This document shows positions 34,327-43,201 of a DNA stretch of 64,000 bases, piece by piece. Origin of the DNA: Thalassotalea mangrovi. Its GTDB lineage: Bacteria; Pseudomonadota; Gammaproteobacteria; Enterobacterales; Alteromonadaceae. The notes beneath the pieces were generated by a model. It did not search any database. It was not told the origin of the DNA and saw nothing but the letters and a program-made list of their open reading frames with translations. Both the position numbers and the translations under genes were made by a program. The stretch spans positions 62,001-126,000 of the forward strand of contig NZ_SWDB01000007.1 of the NCBI RefSeq assembly GCF_005116735.1, given 5' to 3'. Numbering within the stretch: the stretch's first letter is position 1; every line of letters begins with the position of its first letter.

Positions 34327-34752
34327 ATGGAACAGTACGTCGATTTTTTAAGTAATCACCCGGTTTTATCAATGGCATGGCTGGCGATTGCTTCATTACT
34401 GATTTTTACATCGGTGAAAAAGCGATTTTCATCAATCAAGTCGATCAGCACCCAAGAGCTGACTATGTTGGTAAATCGAGAGGATGGGGTCATCGTTGAT
34501 ATCCGTGCCGACAAAGACTTTCGAAAAGGTCATATTTTTGGTTCAAAACACCTGAGCGCGGAAAAAATTAACAGCAATGAGCTAACCAGCCTTGAAAAAT
34601 ACAAAGACAAGCCCATTATTGTGGTATGTGCCGCGGGCATGACTGCCGTAAAGGCGGCCAATCAGCTTTCCAAAGCCGGCTTTGCTAACGTGACTTACCT
34701 GCAAGGCGGTTTGTCAGCCTGGCAATCTGCCAGCTTACCGATCAGCAAGTAA
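34327..34752 (+). CDS. yibN: Rhodanese-like membrane protein YibN
   Basis: The frame is open from 34258, but the ATG at 34327 gives 141 aa, matching YibN (about 143). One N-terminal membrane helix (about residues 10-30) is followed by a rhodanese domain with IVDIRADKDFRKGHI and the catalytic loop IIVVCAAGMTAVKAA (Cys in VVCAAGM). Rhodaneses handle sulfur transfer, but the physiological role of YibN is not well defined. It is the first gene of the yibN-grxC-secB-gpsA series and is divergent from gpmI. Confidence 0.9.
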   Translation: MEQYVDFLSNHPVLSMAWLAIASLLIFTSVKKRFSSIKSISTQELTMLVNREDGVIVDIRADKDFRKGHIFGSKHLSAEKINSNELTSLEKYKDKPIIVVCAAGMTAVKAANQLSKAGFANVTYLQGGLSAWQSASLPISK

Positions 34753-34762
34753 CGGACGTGTT

Positions 34763-35020
34763 ATGGTAAAAGTAGTGATATATAGCAGCGCCTATTGCCC
34801 TTATTGCCATCGGGCGAAAGCGCTGTTATCTCATAAACAGGTTGTTTTTGATGAAATCAGTCTCGATGAGGAACCTGGTCGCCGAGCGGAAATGATCGAA
34901 TTGAGTGGTGGTCGCAGAACCGTGCCACAAATTTTTATCGATAATAAACATGTCGGTGGTTGTGATGATCTAATGGCCCTGGAGTATCAGGGTGATCTGG
35001 ATACTCTGCTGAACAAATAA
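34763..35020 (+). CDS. grxC: Glutaredoxin 3
   Basis: The 85-aa thioredoxin-fold protein has the dithiol active site CPYC at residues 12-15, the cis-Pro region RTVPQIFID and the glutathione-binding [10 protein letters not shown]. It reduces disulfides with glutathione in the cytoplasm. It lies 10 bp after yibN and upstream of secB, the conserved enterobacterial order. Confidence 0.96.
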   Translation: MVKVVIYSSAYCPYCHRAKALLSHKQVVFDEISLDEEPGRRAEMIELSGGRRTVPQIFIDNKHVGGCDDLMALEYQGDLDTLLNK

Positions 35021-35026
35021 ATACAA

Positions 35027-35042
35027 GTCGTATCGATACGAC
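35027..35042. promoter_or_regulatory. 16-bp perfect palindrome between grxC and secB
   Basis: GTCGTATCGATACGAC is self-complementary over all 16 bases and lies in the 49-bp gap, 27 bp before the secB ATG. It could be a protein-binding dyad or a weak RNA hairpin. No T-run follows. Confidence 0.3.
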
Positions 35043-35069
35043 AGAATTCTATACTTAGGAAGTAATATT

Positions 35070-35588
35070 ATGTCTGAACAAAACCAAGCAGCTGCTAACG
35101 GTAGCGACAATCAACAAGCAGCACCGGCATTTGCGATTCAACGCATCTACACCAAAGATGTTTCATTCGAAACGCCGAGCTCGCCAGCGATTTTTCAAAA
35201 AGAATGGAAACCTGAAGTAAAGTTAGATCTTGATACCCGTTCTAACAAACTGGCTGAAGATACTTACGAGGTTGTGCTTGCTATTACAGTGACTGCATCG
35301 TTAGACGATCAGGTGGCATTTTTGGCGGAAGTTCAGCAGGCTGGTATTTTCACCGTTGGTAACATGCCAGAGCCGCAACTGGCGCACACGTTAGGTTCAT
35401 TCTGCCCGAATACATTATTTCCATACGCTCGCGAGGTAGTTAGTAGCCTGGTTGCCCGTGGTACGTTCCCACAGTTGAACCTGGCACCGGTTAACTTTGA
35501 TGCATTATTCGCATCGTATGTACAAAAACGTGCAGCGGATATGAAAGCGGCTCAGGAAGCCAATTCCGACGCAACAACTGACGCGTAA
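35070..35588 (+). CDS. secB: Protein-export chaperone SecB
   Basis: The 172-aa acidic protein has the SecB core [36 protein letters not shown] and the C-terminal block [19 protein letters not shown]. SecB tetramers keep precursor proteins unfolded and deliver them to SecA. It is slightly longer than E. coli SecB (155 aa) because of an acidic N-terminal extension and C-terminal tail. An AGGAAG ribosome site lies about 8 nt before the ATG. gpsA follows after 5 bp. Confidence 0.97.
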   Translation: MSEQNQAAANGSDNQQAAPAFAIQRIYTKDVSFETPSSPAIFQKEWKPEVKLDLDTRSNKLAEDTYEVVLAITVTASLDDQVAFLAEVQQAGIFTVGNMPEPQLAHTLGSFCPNTLFPYAREVVSSLVARGTFPQLNLAPVNFDALFASYVQKRAADMKAAQEANSDATTDA

Positions 35589-35593
35589 TCTAT

Positions 35594-36601
35594 ATGGAAA
35601 AAAAAGCTGATATCAGCGTGCTGGGGGCCGGTTCTTACGGAACCGCCCTGGCATTTTGTTTTGCCAGAAATGGCCAGAAAACCCTCCTTTGGGGCCGCAA
35701 CCCAGATCATGTTGCAGCCATGCAACAGAGCCGCTCGAACGAAGCATACCTGCCTGGCTTTACATTTCCTGAAGCACTGGCATTGGAAGCTGACCTGCAT
35801 AAAGCGGTAACCGCCAGTGATATTTTATTGATTGTGGTTCCCAGCCACGCATTTCGGGAAATGCTGGTTAAGATAAAACCTCTTCTCCAACCCGGTGTTA
35901 AAGTCGCATGGGCGACTAAAGGCCTGGATCCGGAGACCGGACGTTTATTGCAGGATGTGGCCCGTGAAGTTCTCGGTAATGACGTGCCACTGGCGGTGTT
36001 GTCAGGGCCAACCTTTGCCAAAGAAATGGTGGCCGGCTTGCCGACCGCGATTTCGTTGTCGTCTGATGATCAACCATTTGCCGACAGCCTGGCCAGTTTA
36101 CTGCATTGTGAAACCTCGTTCCGGGTCTATCAGAACAGTGATTTTATCGGTGTACAACTTGGCGGTGCGGTGAAAAACGTGATTGCCATTGGTGCCGGTA
36201 TTGCCGATGGTATTGGCTTTGGCGCGAATGCTCGTACGGCTTTAATTACCCGGGGGCTGGCCGAAATGAGTCGCCTTGGCGTAAAGCTGGGTGCAAATCC
36301 TGTGACCTTTATGGGCATGGCGTGCCTGGGAGATCTGGTTTTAACCTGTACCGACAACCAGTCTCGTAATCGTCGATTTGGCCTGGCACTGGGTCGTGGT
36401 GAAAACGTGGAACAAGCACAACGGGAAATTGGTCAGGTGGTTGAAGGCTATCGCAACACCCGCGAAGTCTATATGCTGGCGAAACGTGAAAACGTGGAAA
36501 TGCCGATTGTCGAACAGATTTATCAGGTGTTATACCAGGGTAAGCCAGCCGCTGAGGCGGCGTTACAATTACTCGGCCGTAATCCTACCAGTGAATGTTA
36601 A
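35594..36601 (+). CDS. gpsA: Glycerol-3-phosphate dehydrogenase [NAD(P)+]
   Basis: The 335-aa enzyme reduces dihydroxyacetone phosphate to sn-glycerol-3-phosphate for phospholipid synthesis. The Rossmann loop [12 protein letters not shown] is at the N-terminus. GPTFAKEM, the catalytic Lys in [14 protein letters not shown], and [13 protein letters not shown] are as expected. It starts 5 bp after secB and is probably translated from the same message. In E. coli cysE comes next; here it is missing and trmL follows. Confidence 0.97.
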   Translation: MEKKADISVLGAGSYGTALAFCFARNGQKTLLWGRNPDHVAAMQQSRSNEAYLPGFTFPEALALEADLHKAVTASDILLIVVPSHAFREMLVKIKPLLQPGVKVAWATKGLDPETGRLLQDVAREVLGNDVPLAVLSGPTFAKEMVAGLPTAISLSSDDQPFADSLASLLHCETSFRVYQNSDFIGVQLGGAVKNVIAIGAGIADGIGFGANARTALITRGLAEMSRLGVKLGANPVTFMGMACLGDLVLTCTDNQSRNRRFGLALGRGENVEQAQREIGQVVEGYRNTREVYMLAKRENVEMPIVEQIYQVLYQGKPAAEAALQLLGRNPTSEC

Positions 36602-36604
36602 TCG

Positions 36605-36626
36605 ATGGACCTGTACTCAGGTCCAT
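36605..36626. terminator. Hairpin downstream of gpsA
   Basis: ATGGACCTG (36605-36613) and CAGGTCCAT (36618-36626) form a perfect 9-bp stem with a 4-nt loop, starting 3 bases after the gpsA stop. The T-tract after it is poor (ATTGCC), so termination may be partial. Confidence 0.5.
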
Positions 36627-36690
36627 ATTGCCACTTCTCACATTGACCAGAAAATGTAATAAGTTGCCGTTGCCAATATGGAGAGTGTAA

Positions 36691-37155
36691 ATGTTTGAGA
36701 TCGCCTTGTTTGAGCCCAGAATCGCGCCAAATTGCGGCAATATTATCCGCCTGGCCGCCAACAACGGTTGTCGCTTGCACTTAATTGAGCCTTTAGGGTT
36801 TGATTTCGATGATAAAAAGTTAAAACGGGCCGGCCTGGATTATCATGATCTTACCAATGTTGTCCGCCATGCCGACTATCAGGCATTTTTAAACGTTGTG
36901 GGAGATAAACGGATTTTCGCCTGTACCACCAAGGGTTCGGTGCATTATCATCAGGTACAGTTTCGTCCCGGCGACGTGTTGTTGTTTGGCTCTGAGACTC
37001 ATGGTTTACCCGATGACATTCGCGATAACTTACCCGATGGTCAGCGAATCCGCATTCCTATGATGGCCGATGCACGCTCATTGAACCTGGCAAATTCGGT
37101 TGCCATTATCAGTTATGAGGCCTGGCGGCAGCAGGGTTTTATTAACGCTGTTTAG
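36691..37155 (+). CDS. trmL: tRNA (cytidine(34)-2'-O)-methyltransferase
   Basis: The 154-aa SPOUT-class methyltransferase contains [52 protein letters not shown] and [19 protein letters not shown]. The last two form the knotted SAM site. It methylates the wobble ribose of certain leucine tRNAs. A GGAGAG ribosome site lies before the ATG. Its stop is followed after only 9 bp by a truncated MITE copy. Confidence 0.96.
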   Translation: MFEIALFEPRIAPNCGNIIRLAANNGCRLHLIEPLGFDFDDKKLKRAGLDYHDLTNVVRHADYQAFLNVVGDKRIFACTTKGSVHYHQVQFRPGDVLLFGSETHGLPDDIRDNLPDGQRIRIPMMADARSLNLANSVAIISYEAWRQQGFINAV

Positions 37156-37164
37156 GAATACGTT

Positions 37165-37263
37165 ATACCAATCACATTAAGTTTGTGCACAACTCAGAGT
37201 TCGGGCAGAGGTTCATTTACAACATAGATTTTATTGATATAGTCATTCTATATTAATGAAATA
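37165..37263 (+). repeat. Truncated MITE copy (left end only)
   Basis: These 99 bases match 55156-55254 with three visible mismatches. They include the terminal repeat ATACCAATCACATTAA and the internal palindrome around ATATAGTCATTCTATATTAATG. The match stops abruptly at 37263, and the right half with its terminal repeat is missing. It lies between the trmL and TetR gene ends. Both copies are preceded by ACGTT. Confidence 0.85.
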
Positions 37264-37300
37264 GGTATTATCGCTCCTATTTTTTGCGAAATGGCCACTG

Positions 37301-37882
37301 TTATGGCTGGGTGGCGGCGCGATAGATTTTTAAGGTTTGTTGCAAAGCATGGTGTGCTTCCAGATCGATATTGCTATGCAGCAGGCCATAGACATTGGTT
37401 TCGATACTCTGCGCCAATCCCAGACAATCCATATCAATGCGCTTGAGACTGATCTGCTGGTTATCTCTGGCATGTTCGAACAGGCTACACAAGTTTTCCC
37501 GGATAAACTGTCGCTGCGCCTGACTTAAGTCCTGGGTATGCTGCATGCAGGACTTCACCAGATCCTGATGCACTTCTTTGTCTTTAATGTCGTGAAAAAC
37601 CGGTTGCCCCAGGGCCATTACAATATTTTCCACGACTTGCCAAATGTCACTGACCTGCAACCGGTAATTTTTTACCTGTTGCTGAGTTCGCTTAAAATGC
37701 TGATCTACGACCTGGCGAAAAATATCTTCTTTACCACTGAATAATTTATGAATAGTCACACGAGAGGTATCGGCATAGCGACTGATCATGGAAATGCTGG
37801 TGGTGTTATAACCGAACTGAAGAAAACATTTTCGGGCTGCATCCAAAATCTGTTGCTTACGATCATTAGATTGGTTTGACAT
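37301..37882 (-). CDS. TetR-family transcriptional regulator
   Basis: The 193-aa protein has an N-terminal TetR helix-turn-helix (ILDAARKCFLQFGYNTTSISMISRYADTSRVTIHKLF, given here as a region at residues 11-47) and a variable ligand-binding C-terminal part. It is divergent from the RND efflux pair, with a 297-bp gap to the adaptor ATG that holds an obvious dyad. It therefore probably represses the pump and is released by a pump substrate. This is the usual AcrR/MexR-style arrangement; the ligand is unknown. Confidence 0.9.
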   Translation of the reverse strand: MSNQSNDRKQQILDAARKCFLQFGYNTTSISMISRYADTSRVTIHKLFSGKEDIFRQVVDQHFKRTQQQVKNYRLQVSDIWQVVENIVMALGQPVFHDIKDKEVHQDLVKSCMQHTQDLSQAQRQFIRENLCSLFEHARDNQQISLKRIDMDCLGLAQSIETNVYGLLHSNIDLEAHHALQQTLKIYRAATQP

Positions 37883-37985
37883 TGTGATTTAAGTGGCTGA
37901 AATAAGTATCTCGGTATTTTTAGCTGCAGCTATCTTAGAACATCTGCGGCTTATAACCCAGTAAAATATCAAAAACCAAAATTAC

Positions 37986-38014
37986 TTGTTAACAAAAAAT
38001 GTAAATGTGTTAAC
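37986..38014. promoter_or_regulatory. Candidate TetR operator: paired GTTAAC sites
   Basis: The perfect palindrome TTGTTAACAA (37986-37995) is followed by a second GTTAAC at 38009-38014, exactly 21 bp from the first GTTAAC (37988-37993), about two helical turns. It sits between the tetR start and the efflux adaptor start. Binding by the adjacent regulator is inferred. Confidence 0.45.
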
Positions 38015-38179
38015 CTCTCGCTCCTGTTTTTATCCCAGATAAGTTTGATTGGTTGCCGCTAAATTCAGGCGACCCGAGTCGTCGGCAATAACGGTGCCAG
38101 TGCGGCAGTTATAATGTAGATGCTGATTCTGCACGGTTATGGGCACCAGCGGCGTCCTGGTCGAGATTATGGAGTGTAT

Positions 38180-39232
38180 ATGTTGAAAAAAATTGTATGG
38201 TTGGTGATGTTGACCGGGGTTATCGCCTGTTCACCGGAACCGGCAACTGAAAAGGTCGTCAGCAAACCAGTGGTGGTGCAGTTGGCTAAAGTAAAAGCGG
38301 TTCCCGATCAAAATCATTATACCTTTCCGGCGACCGTATCTGCGGTGAAAACGATTGAGCTAAGCTTCGAGGTCTCAGGTCGTTTGAATCAATTGGATCT
38401 GGTACAGGGCAAGAAAGTGAAGAAGGGCTATTTACTGGCCAGTATTGACCGGGCTCCATTTGAACGCCGGGTCGAAGAGCAGCAGGTCAGGCTCGATATT
38501 GCGCAAAAGGATTTGAATCGAATTAAAACCATGTTCGACAAGGGACTTGCCTCACAGAGTATGTTTGACAGCGCCCAGACACAAATGGAGTTGGCGCAGA
38601 TTGACCTTAACAATGCCCTTCAGGATTTAAGTTACACCGAGCTTAGGGCTCCATTCGATGCTCAGGTATCCGAACGCCTGGTCGATAACAATAGCTATGT
38701 ACAGTCCGGTAAACCCATTGCCCGGCTGCAGGACCTGTCGCGGATTTACTTTACGTTTAATGTTCCCGAACGCATTCTTTCCGCTAACGCCAGTAATGAA
38801 TTAATTTCGGCAACAGCGACCTTGTTGTCCCCCAATTCACCGAGTTTTGCGATTGAATATGTTGAGCATCGTACTCAACCAGACCCGATTACCCAGACTT
38901 ATCAGGTGGTATTTGCTATGGAGCCGGTTGATAAACAGATTTTTACTCCAGGCGCCCGGGCCCGGGTCGCACTGCGGCTACAAAATAAGCAGCCGTTGCA
39001 GGGACTCGTCGTACCGCTAAACGCCCTGGTTGGTGATAAAGATAAGGGCTTCTTTGTCTGGCGTTTTCGCGACTCGCAACAGAGCGTTGAAAAAGTCGCG
39101 GTTGAGGTCTTAAAAATCATCGGGAATAGGGTCATTATTGATTCCAGCCTTACCCAGGCCGACCACGTTGTTCGCGCCGGTGTGAATAAACTGGGCGAAA
39201 ACCAGCAAGTGATTCCATATAAGGCACCGTGA
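38180..39232 (+). CDS. RND efflux periplasmic adaptor lipoprotein
   Basis: The frame is open from 38120. The ATG at 38180 follows GGAG and opens a lipoprotein signal MLKKIVWLVMLTGVIAC, giving 350 aa with the lipidated Cys at 17. The HlyD/AcrA order is complete: a lipoyl half (LSFEVSGRLNQLDLVQGKKV), a coiled coil (about residues 80-150), a second lipoyl half (LRAPFDAQVSERLVDNNSYV) and a beta-barrel. It bridges the inner-membrane pump and an outer-membrane channel, which is not encoded here. It overlaps the pump gene by 4 bp. Confidence 0.93.
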   Translation: MLKKIVWLVMLTGVIACSPEPATEKVVSKPVVVQLAKVKAVPDQNHYTFPATVSAVKTIELSFEVSGRLNQLDLVQGKKVKKGYLLASIDRAPFERRVEEQQVRLDIAQKDLNRIKTMFDKGLASQSMFDSAQTQMELAQIDLNNALQDLSYTELRAPFDAQVSERLVDNNSYVQSGKPIARLQDLSRIYFTFNVPERILSANASNELISATATLLSPNSPSFAIEYVEHRTQPDPITQTYQVVFAMEPVDKQIFTPGARARVALRLQNKQPLQGLVVPLNALVGDKDKGFFVWRFRDSQQSVEKVAVEVLKIIGNRVIIDSSLTQADHVVRAGVNKLGENQQVIPYKAP

Positions 39233-42200
39233 CTATGAATATTGCCAAATATGCCATCAAAACCCCGGTCAATATCTGGCTGCTGATCCTTATTTTCCTG
39301 CTCGGAGGAACCCTGGCGTTGAGTAAGATTGGCCGCCTCGAAGATCCGGCATTTACCATTAAAGTGGCAAAAGTGGTTACTCAGTTTAATGGTGCCAGTG
39401 CCGTTCAGGTTGAACAGGAGTTAACCGAACAATTGGAAATTGCTATTCAGCAGATGCCTCAGCTGCGGCGCCTGACATCCATTTCCAAACCAGGTGTGTC
39501 GGAAATTACGGTTGAAATCAAACGTCATTTCGATGCCGATACCCTGCCACAGATTTGGGATGAATTGCGCAAGCGGGTCGGTGATGCCGCTACTCACTTA
39601 CCTAAAGGGGCCGGTAAGCCGCAGGTAATCGATGACTTTGGTGATGTCTCAGGTTTGTATTACGCATTGACGGCTCCGGATTTCAGTGCCCGTGAGGTGC
39701 GCGAGTTCGCCAGGATTATCCGACGCGAGTTACTAACCACAGAGGGCGTGGCCCGGGTTAACGTAAATGGTGTAATGCAGGAACAGATTGTTGCTAACAT
39801 CGACCCCTATCAGCTTGCCGGTTTAGGGATTTCGTTTCCCGATGTGGTGCGCTTGTTTAGCGATAACTTTCGCCCGTTTCACGGCGGTCGGATGTTGGTG
39901 GAAGGTAAGCAGGTACGTATTCTGGTCGAGGAATCGAGAAACCAACTCGATGAAATTAATAACCTTACCCTGGTGTTGCCAGGCTCTAATAAATCGATCA
40001 AGGTGCGGGATATAGCCCGCCTGAGCGTCGAGCCAACCGATATTCAGCCAAGCATTATCCACCATAACGGTGAGCAGGCTATCACCCTGGCAGTGTCGGC
40101 ATTAAATGACATTAACATTGTTGAAGTGGGCAGCCATGTCGATGCAAAAATTAGCGAAATATTGCAGTCGTTGCCTTTGGGTATCGAAATCAGCCCGATA
40201 TACAACCAGGCACAGATTGTCGATGAGGCAGTTGATGGTTTTATCCTCAATATTGTCTTGTCGGTGACGGTCGTATCGATAACCCTTTGTCTTTTTATGG
40301 GGTGGCGTTCTGGTGTGGTGGTCGGCAGCGTATTGCTGATCACCGTAATGGGTACCGTATTGTTAATGTGGTTGTTCGATTTGCAACTGCAGCGAATCTC
40401 TCTCGGTGCTATGGTTATTGCCATGGGGATGCTGGTCGATAATGCGATAGTAGTTGCTGAGGGCATGATGCTTCGTATGCGCCAGGGTAAGTCAGCAGAA
40501 GATGCCGCAGCGTTTATCGTTAAACGTACCCAGTGGCCTTTGTTGGGGGCCACTATTATTGGTATTGCAGCCTTCTCCGGTATTGGCTTATCGGATGATG
40601 CGACCGGCGAGTTTCTGTTTTCCCTGTTTGCAGTGATCCTTATTTCGCTATTGTTAAGCTGGGTGTTGGCGGTTACTGTGACGCCGCTATTCGGTAGCTA
40701 TTTTTATCAGGTTGGCAGGGATCTGCCTGAACAGGACCAGAGCAATGGTATTTATCGTCAATATCAGCGCCTGCTGGGACTGACCTTGCGTCATCGGGCA
40801 CTGACCGTCGGTCTGCTGGTACTGATAACCGTCATTGCCTACGCAAACTTTTCTAAGGTAAAGCAAGGCTTTTTTCCGCCGTCCAATGCGCCTATCTTCT
40901 TTGTCCACTATTGGGGGGGACAGGGCCAGGATATTCGACGCACCGAGCAGGTGATCACCGAGGTGGAACAAAAGCTTATCGCCGAAGGTGCGGTTCATTC
41001 CGTGACCAGCTATATTGGCAGTGGCGCCGAACGATTCACTCTGACTTATAATCCGCAAGCGGCTAATGAAAGTTATGGGTTGCTGATGGTGCGCATGCAT
41101 GATGTTGTTGATATCGCGCCGTTTATCGCTTCGTTGCCGGAACAACTGGCAACGGAAGATATTGACGGAAATTTTTATCTGGAGCGGATGCAGTTCGGTC
41201 CTGGCGGAGGCGCAAAATTAGGCGTTCGCTTTTCCGGTCCCGACGCTGAAGTATTGCGAGAGTTGGCGCAACAGGCAGAAAGCATTCTGCGTGATGATGG
41301 CCTGATTAAAGATATTCGCCACGACTGGCGCCAGAAGGGACTGGCGATTAACAGTAACTTCGATGAATTTAATGCTGGCGTTGCCGGAGTTTCCAGAGCC
41401 GATTTTTCCGATGCAATCCAGTACTCCAGTAATGGCCTGCAATTGGGAACGATACAGGATGGCGAATACAGTTATCCCATTGTCGCGAAAATCAATCAAG
41501 CGAGCCTGTTATCGAATGAGGGAACAGGCAGTGACATTGAGGATATGCGCAATATCCAGGTGTGGAGTTCTGAGCAACGTAAATATATCCCGTTTCAGCA
41601 GCTGTCTACGGGCATTACCCTGGAAAGTGAAGACGTACTGATTCACCGACGTGATCGGGTGCGAACCATTACCGTGATGGCAGATCCGGGTGACGGGGAA
41701 ACCGCCGCCCAGGCCCTGGCGCGAATAAAGACGGCTGTTGAAGCCATTGATCTACCAAGCGGTTACCTGCGGGAGTGGGGCGGCGAGTATGAATCATCGG
41801 CGGAGGCACAACAGGCACTGGGTACCGGATTACCCATGGGCTTTTTTGTGATGTTGTTAATTTCCGTGTTGCTGTTTGCCAGAGTTCGACAGCCGTTGAT
41901 TATCTGGCTTGTTGTACCTATGGCCGTGGTTGGCGTGGTTAGTGGCCTGTTATTAACGGATATGCCGTTTGGTTTCATGTCATTGCTCGGCTTTTTGAGT
42001 TTGTTTGGTATGCTGATTAAAAATGCCATTGTTTTAATTGAAGAAATTGACTTGCAAATTAAAGAAGGTAAAGATAAAGCCATTGCCATTGTAGCTGCCA
42101 GTAGCAGCCGATTAAGGCCAGTGGCCCTCGCGGCCATCACCACCATCCTGGGTATGGCTCCCCTGCTATTCGATCCGTTCTTTGCGGATATGTCGGTTAC

Positions 42201-42294
42201 CATCATGGGTGGTTTGATGTTTGCGACCTTACTGACCCTGATAGCGGTACCGGTACTTTACAGCAGTTTATATAAAATCAGGGTACGACAGTAG
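39229..42294 (+). CDS. RND efflux pump, AcrB/MexK-like permease
   Basis: The 1021-aa protein has the twelve-helix RND layout with two large periplasmic loops. In TM4 the proton-relay motif reads GMLVDNAIVVAEG. The second Asp of the AcrB pair is Asn, a variant seen in some RND subfamilies. The TM10 Lys is kept in FGMLIKNAIVLIEE. The start is either the GTG at 39229, overlapping the adaptor stop, or the ATG at 39235. It probably exports a hydrophobic or amphiphilic compound by proton antiport. The substrate is unknown, and no outer-membrane partner lies nearby. Confidence 0.93.
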   Translation: MTMNIAKYAIKTPVNIWLLILIFLLGGTLALSKIGRLEDPAFTIKVAKVVTQFNGASAVQVEQELTEQLEIAIQQMPQLRRLTSISKPGVSEITVEIKRHFDADTLPQIWDELRKRVGDAATHLPKGAGKPQVIDDFGDVSGLYYALTAPDFSAREVREFARIIRRELLTTEGVARVNVNGVMQEQIVANIDPYQLAGLGISFPDVVRLFSDNFRPFHGGRMLVEGKQVRILVEESRNQLDEINNLTLVLPGSNKSIKVRDIARLSVEPTDIQPSIIHHNGEQAITLAVSALNDINIVEVGSHVDAKISEILQSLPLGIEISPIYNQAQIVDEAVDGFILNIVLSVTVVSITLCLFMGWRSGVVVGSVLLITVMGTVLLMWLFDLQLQRISLGAMVIAMGMLVDNAIVVAEGMMLRMRQGKSAEDAAAFIVKRTQWPLLGATIIGIAAFSGIGLSDDATGEFLFSLFAVILISLLLSWVLAVTVTPLFGSYFYQVGRDLPEQDQSNGIYRQYQRLLGLTLRHRALTVGLLVLITVIAYANFSKVKQGFFPPSNAPIFFVHYWGGQGQDIRRTEQVITEVEQKLIAEGAVHSVTSYIGSGAERFTLTYNPQAANESYGLLMVRMHDVVDIAPFIASLPEQLATEDIDGNFYLERMQFGPGGGAKLGVRFSGPDAEVLRELAQQAESILRDDGLIKDIRHDWRQKGLAINSNFDEFNAGVAGVSRADFSDAIQYSSNGLQLGTIQDGEYSYPIVAKINQASLLSNEGTGSDIEDMRNIQVWSSEQRKYIPFQQLSTGITLESEDVLIHRRDRVRTITVMADPGDGETAAQALARIKTAVEAIDLPSGYLREWGGEYESSAEAQQALGTGLPMGFFVMLLISVLLFARVRQPLIIWLVVPMAVVGVVSGLLLTDMPFGFMSLLGFLSLFGMLIKNAIVLIEEIDLQIKEGKDKAIAIVAASSSRLRPVALAAITTILGMAPLLFDPFFADMSVTIMGGLMFATLLTLIAVPVLYSSLYKIRVRQ

Positions 42295-42295
42295 A

Positions 42296-43201
42296 TTGAA
42301 CATTAACAAGCAACGTCAACAATACGCGAGACTGGTTACTTTAGCGACCAGCCTGGCGGTTGGCATTGTGGTAGTGATGATGCTAACCAAACTTACAGTA
42401 TGGTGGTTTACACCATCTGCATCGCTGTTAGGTTCGACCTTAGATTCGCTATTTGATTTGTTGGCTAGTGTTAGTAATTTATTGATTGTTCGATGGTCTT
42501 TGCGACCAGCCGATCAGGGGCACAGGTTTGGGCATGGCAAAGCTGAAAATATGGCAGCCCTGTTGCAGGCAACCATTATCAGTGCTTCGGCCAGCCTGTT
42601 AATCGTGCACGGCTGGCAACGTATGTTTAATCCGATTGTCATTGAGCACACGGTATGGGGAATAGGGGTCAGTGTCCTGGCAATTGTCCTGACCCTGGCA
42701 TTGGTGCGCTTTCAGGTATTTGTTATCGAGCGCACCGATTCCCTGGCGATCAAAGCCGATCAATTGCACTACAAGTCAGACTTAATGTTAAATCTTGCGG
42801 TAATTGCGGCGCTGTTATTGTATCAACTGGACTGGCAGTTTTTTGATGGTTTGTTCGCCATGGCGATTGGCATCTATTTGATTTTTGGTGTTGCTCGCCT
42901 AGCATACATGAGCATACAACAATTGCTGGACCATCAGTTGCCACAGGAAGAGCTGGCAAGAATTGAAGAAATTATCACCGCGCCTGTAGAGGTCATCGGT
43001 TTCCATGAGTTAAAAACCCGTCGTGCTGGCCAGCATCGGTTTATTCAGTTTCATCTTGAGTTAGACCAGGACCTGTCATTGGTTGCTGCCTACCAGATTA
43101 GTGAACAGGTGCAACAGGCACTGGAGGCAGAGTTCAGTGACTGTCAGGTAATCATCCACCAGGACCCTGTGGCCGCAGGGTCTGCAAAAGATGGGCATTA
43201 A
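42296..43201 (+). CDS. fieF: Cation diffusion facilitator, FieF-like
   Basis: The 301-aa protein matches FieF: TLDSLFDLLASVSNLLIVRW with the first metal site (DSLFD), RPADQGHRFGHGKAENMAALLQ, the second site HYKSDLMLN and a cytoplasmic C-terminal domain with His ligands (GFHELKTRRAGQHRFIQFHL). It exports Zn2+/Fe2+ in exchange for protons. The only suitable start is a TTG at 42296, one base after the RND stop. Its last 50 bp overlap the end of the convergent hydrolase gene. Whether it is functionally tied to the RND pump is unknown. Confidence 0.9.
   Translation: MNINKQRQQYARLVTLATSLAVGIVVVMMLTKLTVWWFTPSASLLGSTLDSLFDLLASVSNLLIVRWSLRPADQGHRFGHGKAENMAALLQATIISASASLLIVHGWQRMFNPIVIEHTVWGIGVSVLAIVLTLALVRFQVFVIERTDSLAIKADQLHYKSDLMLNLAVIAALLLYQLDWQFFDGLFAMAIGIYLIFGVARLAYMSIQQLLDHQLPQEELARIEEIITAPVEVIGFHELKTRRAGQHRFIQFHLELDQDLSLVAAYQISEQVQQALEAEFSDCQVIIHQDPVAAGSAKDGH

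Noticed and set aside
40044-40553. 169-codon open frame opposite the RND pump gene
   Set aside because: Antisense to a complete, conserved pump gene; composition is a reflection of the sense codons.
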